Shown here: in pieces, positions 38,669 through 50,154 of the stretch
Layout of the letters: every line of letters begins with the position of its first letter
Position numbering within the stretch: the stretch's first letter is position 1
NCBI GenBank assembly: GCA_025267735.1
Contig: CM046309.1
Coordinates: 59,151,319-59,215,318 of the forward strand
Source of the DNA: Mactra quadrangularis
Taxonomy: Eukaryota > Mollusca > Bivalvia > Venerida > Mactridae
Reading direction: 5' to 3'
Length of the DNA: 64,000 nt
The notes under the pieces: generated by a model
What the model was told of the DNA's origin: nothing
The model's database searches: none
The model's input: only the letters and a program-made list of their open reading frames with translations
Program-made: the position numbers and the translations under genes

Positions 38669-38978
38669 AACATATACTTAACACAGAACAAAGGTTACCT
38701 ATCTCCTATAGAGACTTTCCAAGAATGACAGACAAACTAAGATACAGAAATGAACAGATAAAACTTGGTTACTGTCACCAACACACTGAGCTATCAACCA
38801 ACTAAGTTGTTCTATTGACCCAGAAAACTTAAAACACGAAACCCCCGTCAACAAGGAACAACTATGGTCATTATACCTGATAATAGATACGTTGAAATTT
38901 ATTGTCCAGTGGTCAATATTATCAAGGGACTAATGGTCTTACGACATATTTCCGTCGTAAATCGCACTATATTGTAGA

Positions 38979-39305
38979 AGCAGTGGTCCAGTGGTGGGAC
39001 TCGCGCTTAGGGATCGAGAGGTCCCGGGTCGAACCCCACTTGGGGCTTTGCTAATTTCCTTGAGCAAGAAATTAACCTACAATTGTATCACTCCACCCAG
39101 GTGTAAATGAGTACCTACAAAGGTGGTATAATTCCATTGCGTCAATTTGTCGTCTGCTCTAATAGGCGGAGTAAAAACTAAAAAGACTCTCCAGGGAGAT
39201 TGATAGATAGATACCAGTAGCCCAATGACCCGGGATAATAGCTGTAAAGTCGGTGGATGTGCGTGAGCATGAAACTTAGACTATAAAATGCCATTACATT
39301 TTTAT
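38979..39305 (+). mobile_element. tRNA-derived SINE, family C
   Basis: Head 'agcagtggtccagtggtggg' with B box 'gggtcgaaccccac', body 'tccttgagcaagaaatta', tail 'ctataaaatgccattac'. Second copy at 61266. Confidence 0.75.
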
Positions 39306-39729
39306 TTTACAAGTAAACGTTGTGTTTATCTGAAGACACGATGAGACATGATGATATCATTTACTGGCCTATTATAATTGTACAAGCGCATGAATTTTAA
39401 AAATGTCGTGATTTTAGATCGTGATTAAATCATGATAACACCATATAAGTTTACATTCTAGTACATGGTAACAAGTTCTCATGATTGTCATAATTCAGGT
39501 CAGATAAGAAAGAAATAAAAATAATGAAAATCTAACAGTACAACAATGAGCTCTTGTTTTATGATATAAGACTATACGTCCGCTAGCACTTGTATAATTA
39601 TGAACAAATATAATTACTTGAACAGTGCTCACCAGGGTATCAGACAGTGTTAACTATCAATAGTTTCATCAATTTGCATTAACTCTATCGAACAAAACCA
39701 AGTCATTTCGATTAAAAATACTACAAAAT
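39306..39729. other. Intergenic, no recognisable feature
   Basis: AT-rich; nothing identified. Confidence 0.5.
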
Positions 39730-39835
39730 ATCATGCGGTTTACTCGGGCGATATCATTAAAAACCAAGTCAGTCCGAGTAAAAATACTGCCAAATATCAT
39801 GCGGTTTACTCGGGCAATATCGTTAAAAACACAGT
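39730..39835. repeat. Short tandem duplication, about 65 bp x 1.7
   Basis: 'aatatcatgcggtttactcg' occurs twice, with 'agtccgag' linkers. Confidence 0.7.
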
Positions 39836-39993
39836 CCGAGATAATGATAACCGTCAGCGTTATAATGTTTCTAAAAAAAACTGTGGAAGACTACAAATAC
39901 ATTATCAGTGGGTGGCGATACGAATCGCACGGTTTAACGCACATTTCTTTAAAAAAAAACGTTCCTTCCAGTAGCATCATATTAAGTGTTTTA

Positions 39994-40208
39994 GGCCACA
40001 ACAAATTGATCATATGTTCTATAGATTCGCTCGCACCTTAATTTTGAAAGTTTATACAAAAAAATATATCTTTATTTTCTCGGTCGCTCATAAAAATTTG
40101 GTCAAACCGCTATATAAAGCCACAGAATTAAGATTTTTTTTCTTCGCTCGCTCGCCCCATTCTTTTTCTAGAAAAATCCGTAGAACATATCATCAACTTG
40201 TTGTGGCC
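39994..40208. mobile_element. Harbinger-type MITE family S, TTA duplication
   Basis: Ends GGCCACAACAAATTGATCAT / CTTGTTGTGGCC, flanked by TTA on both sides (39991, 40209). TTA target fits PIF/Harbinger. Copy at 60614. Confidence 0.75.
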
Positions 40209-40372
40209 TTACAATTTTATTAGCACCATCCCACCAGCACTTTGATTTGTTTAAATCACCCATCACCATTAACAGTTCTACATGTATAAGTGAACAACAT
40301 ATTTACAAGAAATAAACATGTAAACATGTATATCTTATTAGTTACATAAACAACAGTAATAAATGATATAAA

Positions 40373-40737
40373 TTAGGGACTTTAGTCAGTAATTTCCCCC
40401 TCGTATACTCTTCAAATAGGTAGATCCAATTAGTTGAATTACTCGGATTTTACCACTTATTTTTAATGTCTATTTGCCAAATTAATCTTAAATGATTTTT
40501 TGTAAATCATTCAATTTGTTTGAAATTCAAGATAAGTATTTTTAAGGTAAAGAACTATCTAAACTTCATCACTTCTGTTAATATCTTCATTTACTGGAAA
40601 GATATTGGATGAAATAGTGTGTTATCCTTACATAGAAATTCAATGATAAAATCCGAGGATTCCAACTGTAAGGACCTACTAACCAGTTGGATTGCTTCAG
40701 ATTTTATCAGGGAAAGATAACTGACTAAAGTCCCTAA
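40373..40737. mobile_element. TTAA-type MITE family K
   Basis: Ends TTAGGGACTTTAGTCAG / CTGACTAAAGTCCCTAA; target sites TAAA and TTAC look like decayed TTAA. Confidence 0.72.
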
Positions 40738-40776
40738 TTACCTTTTGGTTTAGTATGTTAAATAGTTAGTTATACA

Positions 40777-41149
40777 TAGAGCTGACATTGATTGGATTCG
40801 GAAAGTATCGACGATATCAATATATCGAGAAGTTAATATAGACGATACACCTTTATATATCGATACCTTCACTGCAGTACTATACAGACCAATTATGTTG
40901 TCATAAACTCATTATATATGTATATTTTGTCATGAATGTTATATTTTCTATGGACTGGAGCTATTTTCTCAATGGTGGTGCCGTCAATGTTTGGACCAAC
41001 CACTTGATAGTGACTTGATATATTATTTATAAATATATGTATTTACCTATAAAGAATTTATTATCGATATTTCAAAATGCATATCGATTATTGATCGGAA
41101 AATAAATATCGACGATACAGCTATATCGTTGGAATCGATGACGGCTCTA
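40777..41149. mobile_element. hAT-type MITE, single copy
   Basis: TAGAGCTGACATTGATT ... AATCGATGACGGCTCTA; flanks GTTATACA / TTCATACA (6 of 8). Inner part rich in TATCGATA. Confidence 0.6.
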
Positions 41150-41589
41150 TTCATACATACAGTAAACTTCCGCGGACTATCAGAAGCAATGGTCTTTAAT
41201 CAAGGACATACGTATATATATTTCTATACGTATAACTTTCTAAAATTAAGCATGCAACATTGTTTCCCCCTAGAACTTGGTTTCAACACCCAAATGTCAA
41301 TGGTTTGCCACTGTATGTTCAAAGGCAGTTATCCCTTCAAGTTCTTTGTTTTCGTTATTTTTGCGGTGAACAGCTCATAAAAAAAGTTTAAAATCTAAAA
41401 ATATCTCCCTTTTTTGTTTTGGTTATGGTGTGAAAGGTATTTAAAGACTTAATTGTTCTGACAGTACATTCGTGTTGCTGTGCTACACATTAGGCACCAT
41501 TTGAAAAGGACAAGCTCATGGCTGGTAATCGTAAGAGGGAAGGATGAATAGTCTCGTCCATCTAACTATAGGACAGACACACACAGGCC

Positions 41590-41905
41590 ACGTCCAATCT
41601 TCTCATTTGGAACAACCTCGGCGATCATCTACGAAGATATACCTCGGAAATCAGACGTAGTAGGAATACAACCAGGTTATTAGGTCCGGCGACGGTCATT
41701 TTCGTATCAACATTTAATGATAACATTGTTACACGCTTTATCACATCATGTCATCAGTACAATGTCTCACACGTCGTATTTCTGCGTAGTTCAGACTATA
41801 GCACCACAGAAACCAAATTCCTAGATCTACTTTTTCACCTTACGATATCCGAGGTTTATCTGCGTAGAAGATCGCCGAGGTAGATCCGAATTAGTCCGCA
41901 TCATC
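41590..41905. mobile_element. Inverted-repeat element upstream of temptin copy 1
   Basis: Arms 'acctcggcgatcatctacga' and 'gtagaagatcgccgaggt', extending about 45 bp each with mismatches. Ends not exact. Confidence 0.5.
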
Positions 41906-42013
41906 CAAGCACAGACGAAGTCAGCAGGACAAAACTTTGTTCGCGAATTGAACTCCAAAAAACATAATTAGGTCAGGGTAAATGTGTAAATTGGTCAACA
42001 ATTTTAATCTATT

Positions 42014-42021
42014 AGATAAGA
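42014..42021 (+). promoter_or_regulatory. GATA-like box upstream of temptin copy 1
   Basis: AGATAAGA, 75 bp before the ATG. The same octamer occurs 65-81 bp before the ATG of all four temptin genes. It fits the GATA-factor site WGATAR but could instead serve as a TATA-like core element. Confidence 0.5.
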
Positions 42022-42088
42022 AGGTTCTACTTTTCTATCGTATTTAAAAGAAAACTTTGTAATTCAGTGCAGACATAAAAGTGAGAGG

Positions 42089-44276
42089 ATGAACACATTA
42101 ATAATATTCACACTAAGTGTGGCTGCCGTTGTGGCACATCCTTATTTCAGTTTACGTATACCAAACGGTGACTCAGTACCGAACCCATGTAATCCTGGAA
42201 CTACTTGGGTAGCTGTTGGTCATTATGATCCTAATCATCATACAATTCTAAAGAACCCATTTGCTCAGGTAAGTTAGTAGCTACAGATTTCTTGGCATGG
42301 ACATAGGTGCCGGACACAATTTTCCTTATTCTCTATATATACCATAATAAGGAAAATTTGTGACTGTAACCTGTGTCCATGGATACCTTATAGAATCGAG
42401 TTTTTTGTATATTGAAATATGTTTTACTAGTCGTATTAGGTATTTTGAGTCGTAGCTAATTGCACAGGAAATATGACTGTTTCGTAAAGTTTTAAACAAG
42501 CGCGCGCATCTAAGATTGATGACGTCACAAGAAGAATTACTTCCAATTTTGTACAAATCGTGAGAGTCCATAGGGGCAACAGTAGGAACGGTGACGAGAA
42601 GAAACCACTGGTACATTCATCATTCGGAACTCCTCGGCCATTCGCTACGAATAACCTCGGACATAAATAGACGCCATTTTGAAACTACCTTTACGTCACA
42701 TTTCCAAACCGGTGTTGAAGTAAACAAATCCACGATCGTTTCTAAAGGCGATGAGTAATGTTTCGTTTAACGAAGTCTTATTCGGGTGAATTCAATCCTA
42801 TCGATTGGTAGAAAAAAAAGATAAATATTAAAAGAGGGTGATACAAATATCAAGTTCTGAATACAGCCTATACTTTAAAAGCTAATTCAAAACAATCTTA
42901 ATATTTTTTTTACTTTACACAGGCATTCATAGCAGCTGGTCATCAATGGACAGTTGCCCTTTGTCAACAAGACAGTGACGGTGATGGTACAACTAATGGT
43001 GCAGAGTTAGGAGATCCTAACTGTGTCTGGACAGAAGGTGCAACTCCACAACAAGCTGCCAGTGGTCACCCAGGTAAATATTGTACAGTTATCTACAGTG
43101 CACACCAAAAATTTGGAGACAATGGAAATTTAAGAAACATTTTAAATATCAAATGATTGTTTTCTATGGTGGCATATTTCTGCCATCAGATAACCACATA
43201 ACTAACTAGTTAATTAAGAGGTTAACTAGTTATGGTAACTAGTTAACCACTTACTTTATCAACTTAAGATGTTAACTAGTTACCGTTACTAGTAAACACT
43301 ATCTTGACATTTCAAAGCATCTGGTTCACTATTTTGACATTTCAAAGCATCTGGTACACTACTTTGACATTTCAAAGCATCTGGTCACTAGTTTGACATA
43401 TCAAAGCATCTGGTACACTACTTTGACATTTCAAAGCATCTGGTACACTAATTTGACATTTCAAAGCATCTGGTACACTACTTTGACATTTCAAAGCATC
43501 TGGTACACTAATTTGACATTTCAAAGCCTCTGGTACACTACTTTGACATTTCAAAGCATCTGGTACACTAATTTGACATTTCAAAGCATCTGGTACAATA
43601 TTTTGTCATTTCAAAGCATCTGGTACACTATTTTGTAGGGCTGTCACGATAAACCGGTATACCGGTATATTGCAATACGCATCTGCAGCAATACGTACCG
43701 CGGTACGATTTAAATGTACCGGTATTTGGCGATATATTTTATTTCATTGGAAAAATTTTCCCTTTGCAAAATAACAGTAGCGAAACGTCAGTTTTTCCAT
43801 TGATACCAGAAGTTGCAAAAATTTAACCGATTGGGGCGTGTCTCAGTCTTAAATGACCGTAAATACTTAAAGGTGCTAGATTCTATCAGTAAATGCAAAT
43901 AAGATTTGCAATTTTTCTGTTAAATACAGCGGAGGAACAACAAATCTAAAAGCCCACAATATATCGTTGTACGTATCGCGATACGATGACAGCGTATTGC
44001 AATATATCGCGGTACGCTTCTGGCGTATCGTGACAGCCCTACTATTTTGTATTCAGTTCATCAGAAATAAAATATAATCATCAGCTGAAAAATTGGCAGC
44101 TATGATTACTGAAAAAATCACGACTGTGCCATAATACTGTTTAAAAAATTATATCATTAATTTATATTTCTAACACGTATTGGTTATGATATTTTTCAGG
44201 AATTTGTAATCCACTGGGATCTTGTGCTGGGGAATCATTTTACTGTGGTTGCCATGGTCATAATTGTGGTAAATAA
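42089..44276 (+). CDS. Temptin-like secreted protein, copy 1
   Basis: Exons 42089-42268, 42923-43073 and 44200-44276 (stop TAA) give 135 aa. A signal peptide of about 17 residues (MNTLIIFTLSVAAVVA) precedes a mature protein with eight cysteines: one in exon 1 (PNPC), two in exon 2 and five in exon 3. Exon 2 carries QQDSDGDGTTNGAELGDPNC, the hallmark of temptins, whose acidic loop resembles a calcium-binding motif. Temptin was described as a component of a water-borne attractant complex of sea hares; similar proteins are common in molluscs, and the job of this copy is inferred from family only. This is the most diverged of the four tandem copies (RIPNGDSVPNPC) and ends NCGK where the others end NCVGK. 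Intron 2 holds a 30-bp minisatellite and a hAT-type element. AATAAA lies 34 bp after the stop. Confidence 0.92.
42622..42790. mobile_element. Foldback family F, half copy
   Basis: 'cattcggaactcctcggcca' to 'gatgagtaatgtttcgtt'; one arm only, in intron 1 of temptin copy 1. Confidence 0.65.
43096..43130. mobile_element. Solitary end of MITE family L
   Basis: 'cagtgcacaccaaaaatttg' followed by 'gagacaatgg'. Confidence 0.5.
43290..43635. repeat. Minisatellite, 30 bp x 11
   Basis: Unit 'tggtacactactttgacatt' + 'tcaaagcatc'. In-phase length gives open frames on both strands that are not genes. Intron 2 of temptin copy 1. Confidence 0.92.
43636..44041 (+). mobile_element. hAT-type MITE family N, complete
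   Basis: TAGGGCTGTCACGATA ends and a perfect 8-bp duplication CTATTTTG (43628-43635, 44042-44049); the target was inside a minisatellite unit. Confidence 0.9.
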
Positions 44277-44309
44277 AATCATGAATTTGTGACTTTTATA
44301 TTATTATTA

Positions 44310-44315
44310 AATAAA
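44310..44315 (+). terminator. Poly(A) signal, temptin copy 1
   Basis: AATAAA 34 bp after the stop codon. Confidence 0.65.
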
Positions 44316-44619
44316 AGATAATCATGCAGCTTTATAGTGCTGTTTTATTTTATAGAAACCAAAAGCCGGCAAAAGGTACCAAGAATTCCGTGTATACAAA
44401 TCTATCTTTCTCAGTACAAACAAAGTACATGTACATGTATTACAAATTGTCGTGATTTTAGTCATTTTGATGTTTCCGATAAACATACAGAACAAATTCT
44501 ATGATTTCAAATTTGTAGCATTCGCAAAATAGCTTCTTTTTTCAAACGCTTGAGAAATTCAAAAAAATATGCACGTACTTGTAGAAAAACGTGATAAAAT
44601 GTGTCCATGCCTAATAAGG

Positions 44620-44938
44620 CTTTGTTTGTATTGTTTTTGTTGGGTTTAATGCCGTAGCAACACATTGTATAGGTTATATAACGGTGGTCAGTCAACCTAC
44701 TCACTGTTCCTGGAAAGGCTAAATCTCTTGATTTAACGGTTAACCAACTACTAGGCGCATACTTACGTCAGTGACTGATCACTACCCTACATACTTAAGA
44801 ATTATTGGTAGGAGGGAGAATGGCCGTAGAAATAATTTCATAATCAAGCTCTACGAAAGTATGCCCTGCCGGGAATCGAACCCACGACCTCTCGATTAGT
44901 AGACTTGCGTGCGTCCAACTGACCCAGCCAGATGGCTT
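44620..44938 (-). mobile_element. SINE family A, 12-bp target duplication
   Basis: TGCCTAATAAGG on both sides (44608-44619, 44939-44950). Between temptin copies 1 and 2. Confidence 0.88.
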
Positions 44939-45458
44939 TGCCTAATAAGGCCGTGCAACCAATTAAAATGTGAGCGCTACAAAAAAAACGACAAATAAGA
45001 CGATGTTGTGGTGTCTGTTCATTTGAAAACAAATATAGTACAACCTCTCTTGAACAACACCCACTGGGAGAGACTAAATTAATGTTGCTATTCAGAGGTT
45101 GTTGCTCTGCAGAGGCTAAATTCCATTAAAATTACTGCTAAGGGAAGTATCAAAAAGCTGTTGTTGAGCAGAAGATTTGTTCTGTAGAGGGCTGCTCTGC
45201 AGAGGATATACTATGTACCAATTTGAAGGATTTTAGCTTTTATGTTTTGTCATAAAACATTTTCACGGAATATTTTACAGTAAAATACAAATACACAATA
45301 AGCGAATTGAAAAAATTGTAGCATTTGCCAGCTTATCAGATGTTAAGGTGTTTTTGTGATTTTTAAGTAATGTAAGATTTAACAACGTGTGGTCATTAAA
45401 AACCCTGTACTATTATGAGACTCCAACTAAAGGTCATTTCTAGTCCATGTTTATCATA

Positions 45459-45466
45459 AGATAAGA
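45459..45466 (+). promoter_or_regulatory. GATA-like box upstream of temptin copy 2
   Basis: AGATAAGA, 67 bp before the ATG; here preceded by A instead of the T seen at copies 1, 3 and 4. Confidence 0.5.
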
Positions 45467-45525
45467 CAGATATTGTACAGTGGTCATTTCTCTTGGTCCA
45501 TCAGTTTAGACCAGTTAATTCAAGG

Positions 45526-48500
45526 ATGAACACTTTAATTATTTTTTCACTCTGTATTGCTGCCGTTGTGGCTCATTCTTACTATCAATCGCTAATTCCT
45601 AATGGAGCCCAAGTACCGGACCCATGTAAGTCTGGAAGTATTTGGTTAGCTGTTGGTCATTATGATCCTGTACATCACACACAGGCGAAAAATCCATTCG
45701 CACTGGTAAGTGGAAAACTGTTTGCTAATTTAAAGTAGAACTCAACAAGCTGTCAAACATACCTATGTTTTGGGCTGATTCAATAAAAATGACAATTCTA
45801 AGATATTTGACGCATGCATTTTGGTCAGGAAACGTTTAATAACGACACACGGAGCCGCTAAAAATCGTTCTTTAAGCGTTGCTAAGTGTGTTACATGCCC
45901 TTGATTTTTGAGTTACCTCCCTTTCCGCGTACAGCTCGTTCATTCCCATAATGCACTTCGGTAACTCGGCTCTGCCACGTTGTAGTTCGTCCTCATTATG
46001 TACGAAAATCACGCTTGCATGAAATACATTTTATGTGCTACTGTATCCGTCGAATTTTGAATAAAATTTTAATGCATTTTGTTGTGCATGAGAAGCAGGA
46101 AGCGGACTCTATACGGAGATTAGTCGCATGGTCTATATAAAGTATAAACAATTATAGATTTAAAAGCGATATTTCACATTTTGTTTGGCTTTTTTTCTTT
46201 GTAATGAACTCTATTTTCAATGCAATGTCCTTCAAAAATTCTTGAGCAGATAAAACTTTGAGAAAACTGATCACTGAAAACTGATGTATTTTTTTAAACA
46301 TAGATCGACTCATATGTTAATACACTAATGAATGATGTTATAAGTTTTTGCACGGATATCTCTCAATCAGAACACCTCGCCATTCAAAGAATGAATTATT
46401 TGTAGCGAATGACCGAGGAGTTCCAAGTAGGATATCTGTTTGTCTCTTCTTTCACGGGTATAAACGTTGTTTTGTTTATCTTAAAAACTGAATTTTGTCC
46501 ACGTAATTTCAAACTGTCTTATATTTGAATACTAGCCTGATAAGTGGAATCAATTTAAACATTTCTTATCCACCGATTTCACGAACGATTTTTGGTACAT
46601 TTTAATGTTTCTTGCAATTAAATAAAAAATACAAACCCTGCAATTTCCATGAATTTCACAAGATATTAGTTTTAAAATTTTACACGATTTGCAAAGTAAG
46701 CATTGTTTTCAATTCTGGTTTTAGATGTACGAAAACTTCCGACAAAATATGCATTAGGTGTCAAATCAATACTTTGGTATCCCATGCGAAGAATAACCTT
46801 AGTCTCATAACACATACATTGTTATAGTACTTTAAAACATAAGTATGTTACAATAAAACGAAACGTTTTATTTTTGTTGACGACCAAGAACAATGATATA
46901 AAAAACATCATTATAGTGTAAGGGAAAGTCATTGCACATAATTATTCACATATTATGGTGGCTGATTTACGCCATGTCGTATTTTCGTTTCTTCGCCGCG
47001 AAGATTAGAAAAAAACGAACAAAAAGGCACGACAAATTCACAGTTTGTCGTATTTTCGTTTTTTTAATCTTTGCAGCGAAGGAACGAAAACACGACAAAA
47101 TAAATGCAACAGTACGACAGATAAAATGTGTCGTGTTTTCGCCTTACATCTGTCGTATCTTCGTTTCTTTGTCGCAAAAGTTAAGAAAAAAAGATAATGC
47201 GAAGATACGACAAACTGTGAAATTGTCGTGCCTTCGTTTTTGTTTTCTAATCTTCGTGGCAAAGAAACGAAAATACAACATGGCGTAAATCAGCCACCAT
47301 AACATACAGTCTATTGACACTAAAATTTTTAATATTTATTATTTTATTAAATAAAGGATTTCGCTGCTGCTGGTCATGTATGGACTGCAGCACTTTGTAA
47401 CAAAGACAGTGACGGTGATGGAAAATCTAATGGTGCTGAATTAGGAGATCCAAACTGTGTATGGACAAGTGGAGCAAAACCTCAACAATCTGCTAGTGGT
47501 CACCCAGGTAACATGTCTACTTTCTGCTAGGGGTCACCCAGGTAACATGTCTACAATCTGCTCGTGGTCACCCAGGTAACATGTCTACTTTCTGCTAGTG
47601 GTCACCCAGGTAACATGTCTACTTTAGGCTAGTGGTCACCTAGGTAACATGTCTACTTTAGGCTAGTGGTCACCTAGGTAACATGTCTACTTTAGGCTAG
47701 TGGTCACCTAGGTAACATGTCTACTTTCTGCTAGTGGTCACCCAGGTAACATGTCTACTTTCTGCTAGGGGTCACCTAGGTAACATGTCTACTTTCTGCT
47801 AGTGGTCACCCAGGTAACATGTCTACTTACTGCTAGTGGTCACCCAGGTAACATGTCTACAATCTGCTCGTGGTCACCCAGGTAACATGTCTACAATCTG
47901 CTAGTGGTCACCCAGGTAACATGTCTACAATCTGCTCGTGGTCACCCAGGTAACATGTCTACAATCTGCTAGTGGTCACCCAGGTAACATGTCTACAATC
48001 TGCTCGTGGTCACCCAGGTAACATGTCTACAATCTGCTAGTGGTCACCCAGGTAACATGTCTACAATCTGCTCGTGGTCACCCAGGTAACATGTCTACAA
48101 TCTGCTAGTGGTCACCCAGGTAACATGTCTACAATCTGCTAGTGGTCACCCAGGTAACATGTCTACAATCTGCTCGTGGTCACCCAGGTAACATGTCTAC
48201 AATCTGCTAGTGGTCACCTAGGTAACATGTCTACTTTAGGCTAGTGTTCACCCAGGTAACATGTCTACTTTCTGCTAGTGGTCACCCAGGTAACATGTCT
48301 ACTTTCTGCTAGTGGTCACCCAGGTAACATGTCTACAATCTGCTCGTGGTCACCCAGGTAACATGTCTACTTTAGGCTAGTGGTCACCCAGGTAATATGT
48401 CTACTTTAGGCTAGTGGTCACTTAGGTAACATGTCTACTTTCTGCTAGTGGTCACCTAGGTAACATGTCTACTTTCTGCTAGTGGTCACCTAGGTAACAT

Positions 48501-49285
48501 GTCTACTTTAGCATCATTTCAAGGTTACACAAAAAACAAAATCATTGAGTGCTTAATGCTGTCTATAGGCGGATCAAGTGGGGAAGTCTTGGGAGTCCGG
48601 TCTGAGGATCCGGATCCCCCTGAATTTTCTAAAATGTACACGTCCATGAGTGTATTTTGTAACTGTAAGCCATTTCTAAGTAGCACGAAGGAATTTTTCT
48701 TGACCTTTGTGCTTAACATAGATCTGATGGTTATGTAGATTTTACTATTGATATGTTGCATTTTTCAGCAAACAGTGTATAAAGCGGTTGTGGTTCGAAT
48801 GTTTGGACCCCCCCTAGAAAATTTTGGACCCACCCTAGAAAAAATCCTGCATCCACCCCTGCTGTCGGTTAGGTTATTTTGTGGATAATTTAAAATTGCC
48901 TTCCAGTATCTGCAATTGTGATAGCAACTTGAAGTCCTATCATTTAAAAAAATAATTCTGATAAAAGTCAGATAAAGTAAAAGTCACAAAAAAGCATTAA
49001 GATTATTTATATCATAACTAACAGGGTATGTTTTTATACATAAAATCATCTTCACTGTGCACTAAAATTGTCATAATTAGAAGTTTGTTTTACTTATTCT
49101 AAAATGTTTCTACATAATTTCAAATAGTTTTGAGAAAGCGGTTATAAAAGTTGAAATCTGTTGACAGGCAGTTATCAAACTTATCACATTGTTTTTATAT
49201 TTTAGGTATTTGTAACCCAGTCGGTTCCTGTATGGGTCAAAGTTATTCCTGTGGTTGCCATGGTCACAACTGTGTCGGCAAATAG
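45526..49285 (+). CDS. Temptin-like secreted protein, copy 2
   Basis: Exons 45526-45705, 47357-47507 and 49206-49285 (stop TAG) give 136 aa. The start is placed at 45526, not the in-frame ATG at 45493, because all copies begin MNTL/MNKF followed at once by the signal peptide (FSLCIAAVVA). Mature part: IPNGAQVPDPC, exon 2 DSDGDGKSNGAELGDPNC, exon 3 GCHGHNCVGK; eight cysteines after the signal peptide. A family role as a secreted attractant or signal protein is inferred. Intron 2 begins with about 30 copies of a 34-bp repeat that includes the last 23 bases of exon 2 and the donor, so many decoy donors follow the true one. The acceptor of intron 1 (aaataaag) has little pyrimidine and contains AATAAA. 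Poly(A) signal at 49350. Confidence 0.92.
46374..46430. mobile_element. Foldback family F remnant
   Basis: 'gaatgaccgaggagttcc' preceded by 'acctcgccattc'; two arm ends with the middle lost. Confidence 0.45.
46955..47300. mobile_element. Foldback family G
   Basis: ATGGTGGCTGATTTACGCCA at the left, complement at the right; the inside is several nested palindromes of 'tgtcgtattttcgtttctt'. Ends 56 bp before temptin copy 2 exon 2. Confidence 0.75.
47485..48504 (+). repeat. 34-bp minisatellite (30 units) spanning a splice donor
   Basis: Unit 'ctagtggtcacccaggtaac' + 'atgtctactttctg'. The first unit overlaps the last 23 bases of temptin copy 2 exon 2 and its donor, so every unit reads exon end, CAG or TAG, then GTAACATG. 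Three variants occur (aatctgctcgt, tttctgctagt, tttaggctagt); units 11-20 largely alternate TCGT/TAGT. Counted by eye. Confidence 0.95.
48567..48860. mobile_element. MITE family P, reverse copy
   Basis: 'ggcggatcaagtggggaagt' to 'cctgcatccacccctg', about 60 bp after the minisatellite. Confidence 0.68.
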
Positions 49286-49349
49286 ATATATAAAAAAACA
49301 AGAAATGGTGATTTCTCTCTGAATATCTTGTACTGTTTTGTTTATATTA

Positions 49350-49355
49350 AATAAA
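49350..49355 (+). terminator. Poly(A) signal, temptin copy 2
   Basis: AATAAA 65 bp after the stop codon. Confidence 0.65.
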
Positions 49356-49807
49356 GTACGCTGTTAATATCAAAGTATAGTTGTTTTTAATAAAGAATAT
49401 AAAAATACGTAAAGTAAATCAAGTATATTGTTGATAAGTATCAGGCTGGGTGTCTGGTCGACTATACATTGAGTTATGGACAATCTAGAACATGTAAGGT
49501 GCATTAACAGTAAATAAAATCATATGGACAGTATCTAAGTTAATGAATGGTCATTCTTACATCGAAGGGTCAAGAGGTGGAGCGAGTGGAAGGCAGAAAG
49601 AACCAGCAATGTTAAAACCGTCTTCTGACTGTCTTACTAACAAAAGAAATTAAACATAAATCGAAGACAATTTTAAGAGAAATGTAAGTTACAAAAGAGC
49701 AAAATATATCCAAAGATATTAAGAAATTAACTTATTTTACAATTCTCTATGATACTCTGTGATCATTGAAACCACATTCTTGAAAACAAGTGACTCTTCA
49801 AAAGCAA

Positions 49808-49875
49808 TCAACGGTTCCCAAAGTGAGATTCAAACCCAGCACTAGTCCCACCACTAGATCATTGTCTCGACTATG
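49808..49875 (-). mobile_element. tRNA-like SINE head fragment
   Basis: Minus strand reads 'gatctagtggtgggactagt' then 'gggtttgaatctcac', a family C-like A box and B box; no body follows. Confidence 0.4.
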
Positions 49876-49903
49876 TAAAATTATATAGACAACATATTAT
49901 ATA

Positions 49904-50154
49904 CTAGGACGAAAAAGAAACGCCGGGTAACCTATAATGATTGTTTAAAGGGATAAATTGTATTATTGGATTATTATATTTATTTTTGTATGAAATGTCA
50001 TCTGTATGGAACCAGCTGTTGAAGTTTCAATCGATTTCCGATGCTGATTATGTGAAAAAATACCCCCTTTTAACGATGACCCTTCTTGTTTTGCGAAACA
50101 CGGCCGGACATGTGTTGCATATTTTATGTACCCGGCGTTTCTTTTTCGTCCTAG
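49904..50154. mobile_element. TA-flanked inverted-repeat element
   Basis: CTAGGACGAAAAAGAAACGC and a near-perfect complement at the other end (28-bp arms), with TA at both borders; 251 bp. Tc1/mariner-type deletion derivative is likely. Confidence 0.75.

Noticed and set aside
43372..43638. Open frames on both strands (repeats like LTFQSIWYT)
   Set aside because: Produced by the 30-bp minisatellite in a temptin intron.
45493..45525. Earlier ATG for temptin copy 2
   Set aside because: Adds 11 polar residues before the signal peptide that no other copy has.
46932..47288. 118-codon open frame rich in Arg/Lys
   Set aside because: Lies inside a foldback element and reflects repeated 'gtcgtattttcg' units.
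47488..48505. CRISPR-like array (regular 34-bp units)
   Set aside because: There are no unique spacers; units are continuous tandem copies in a eukaryotic intron.
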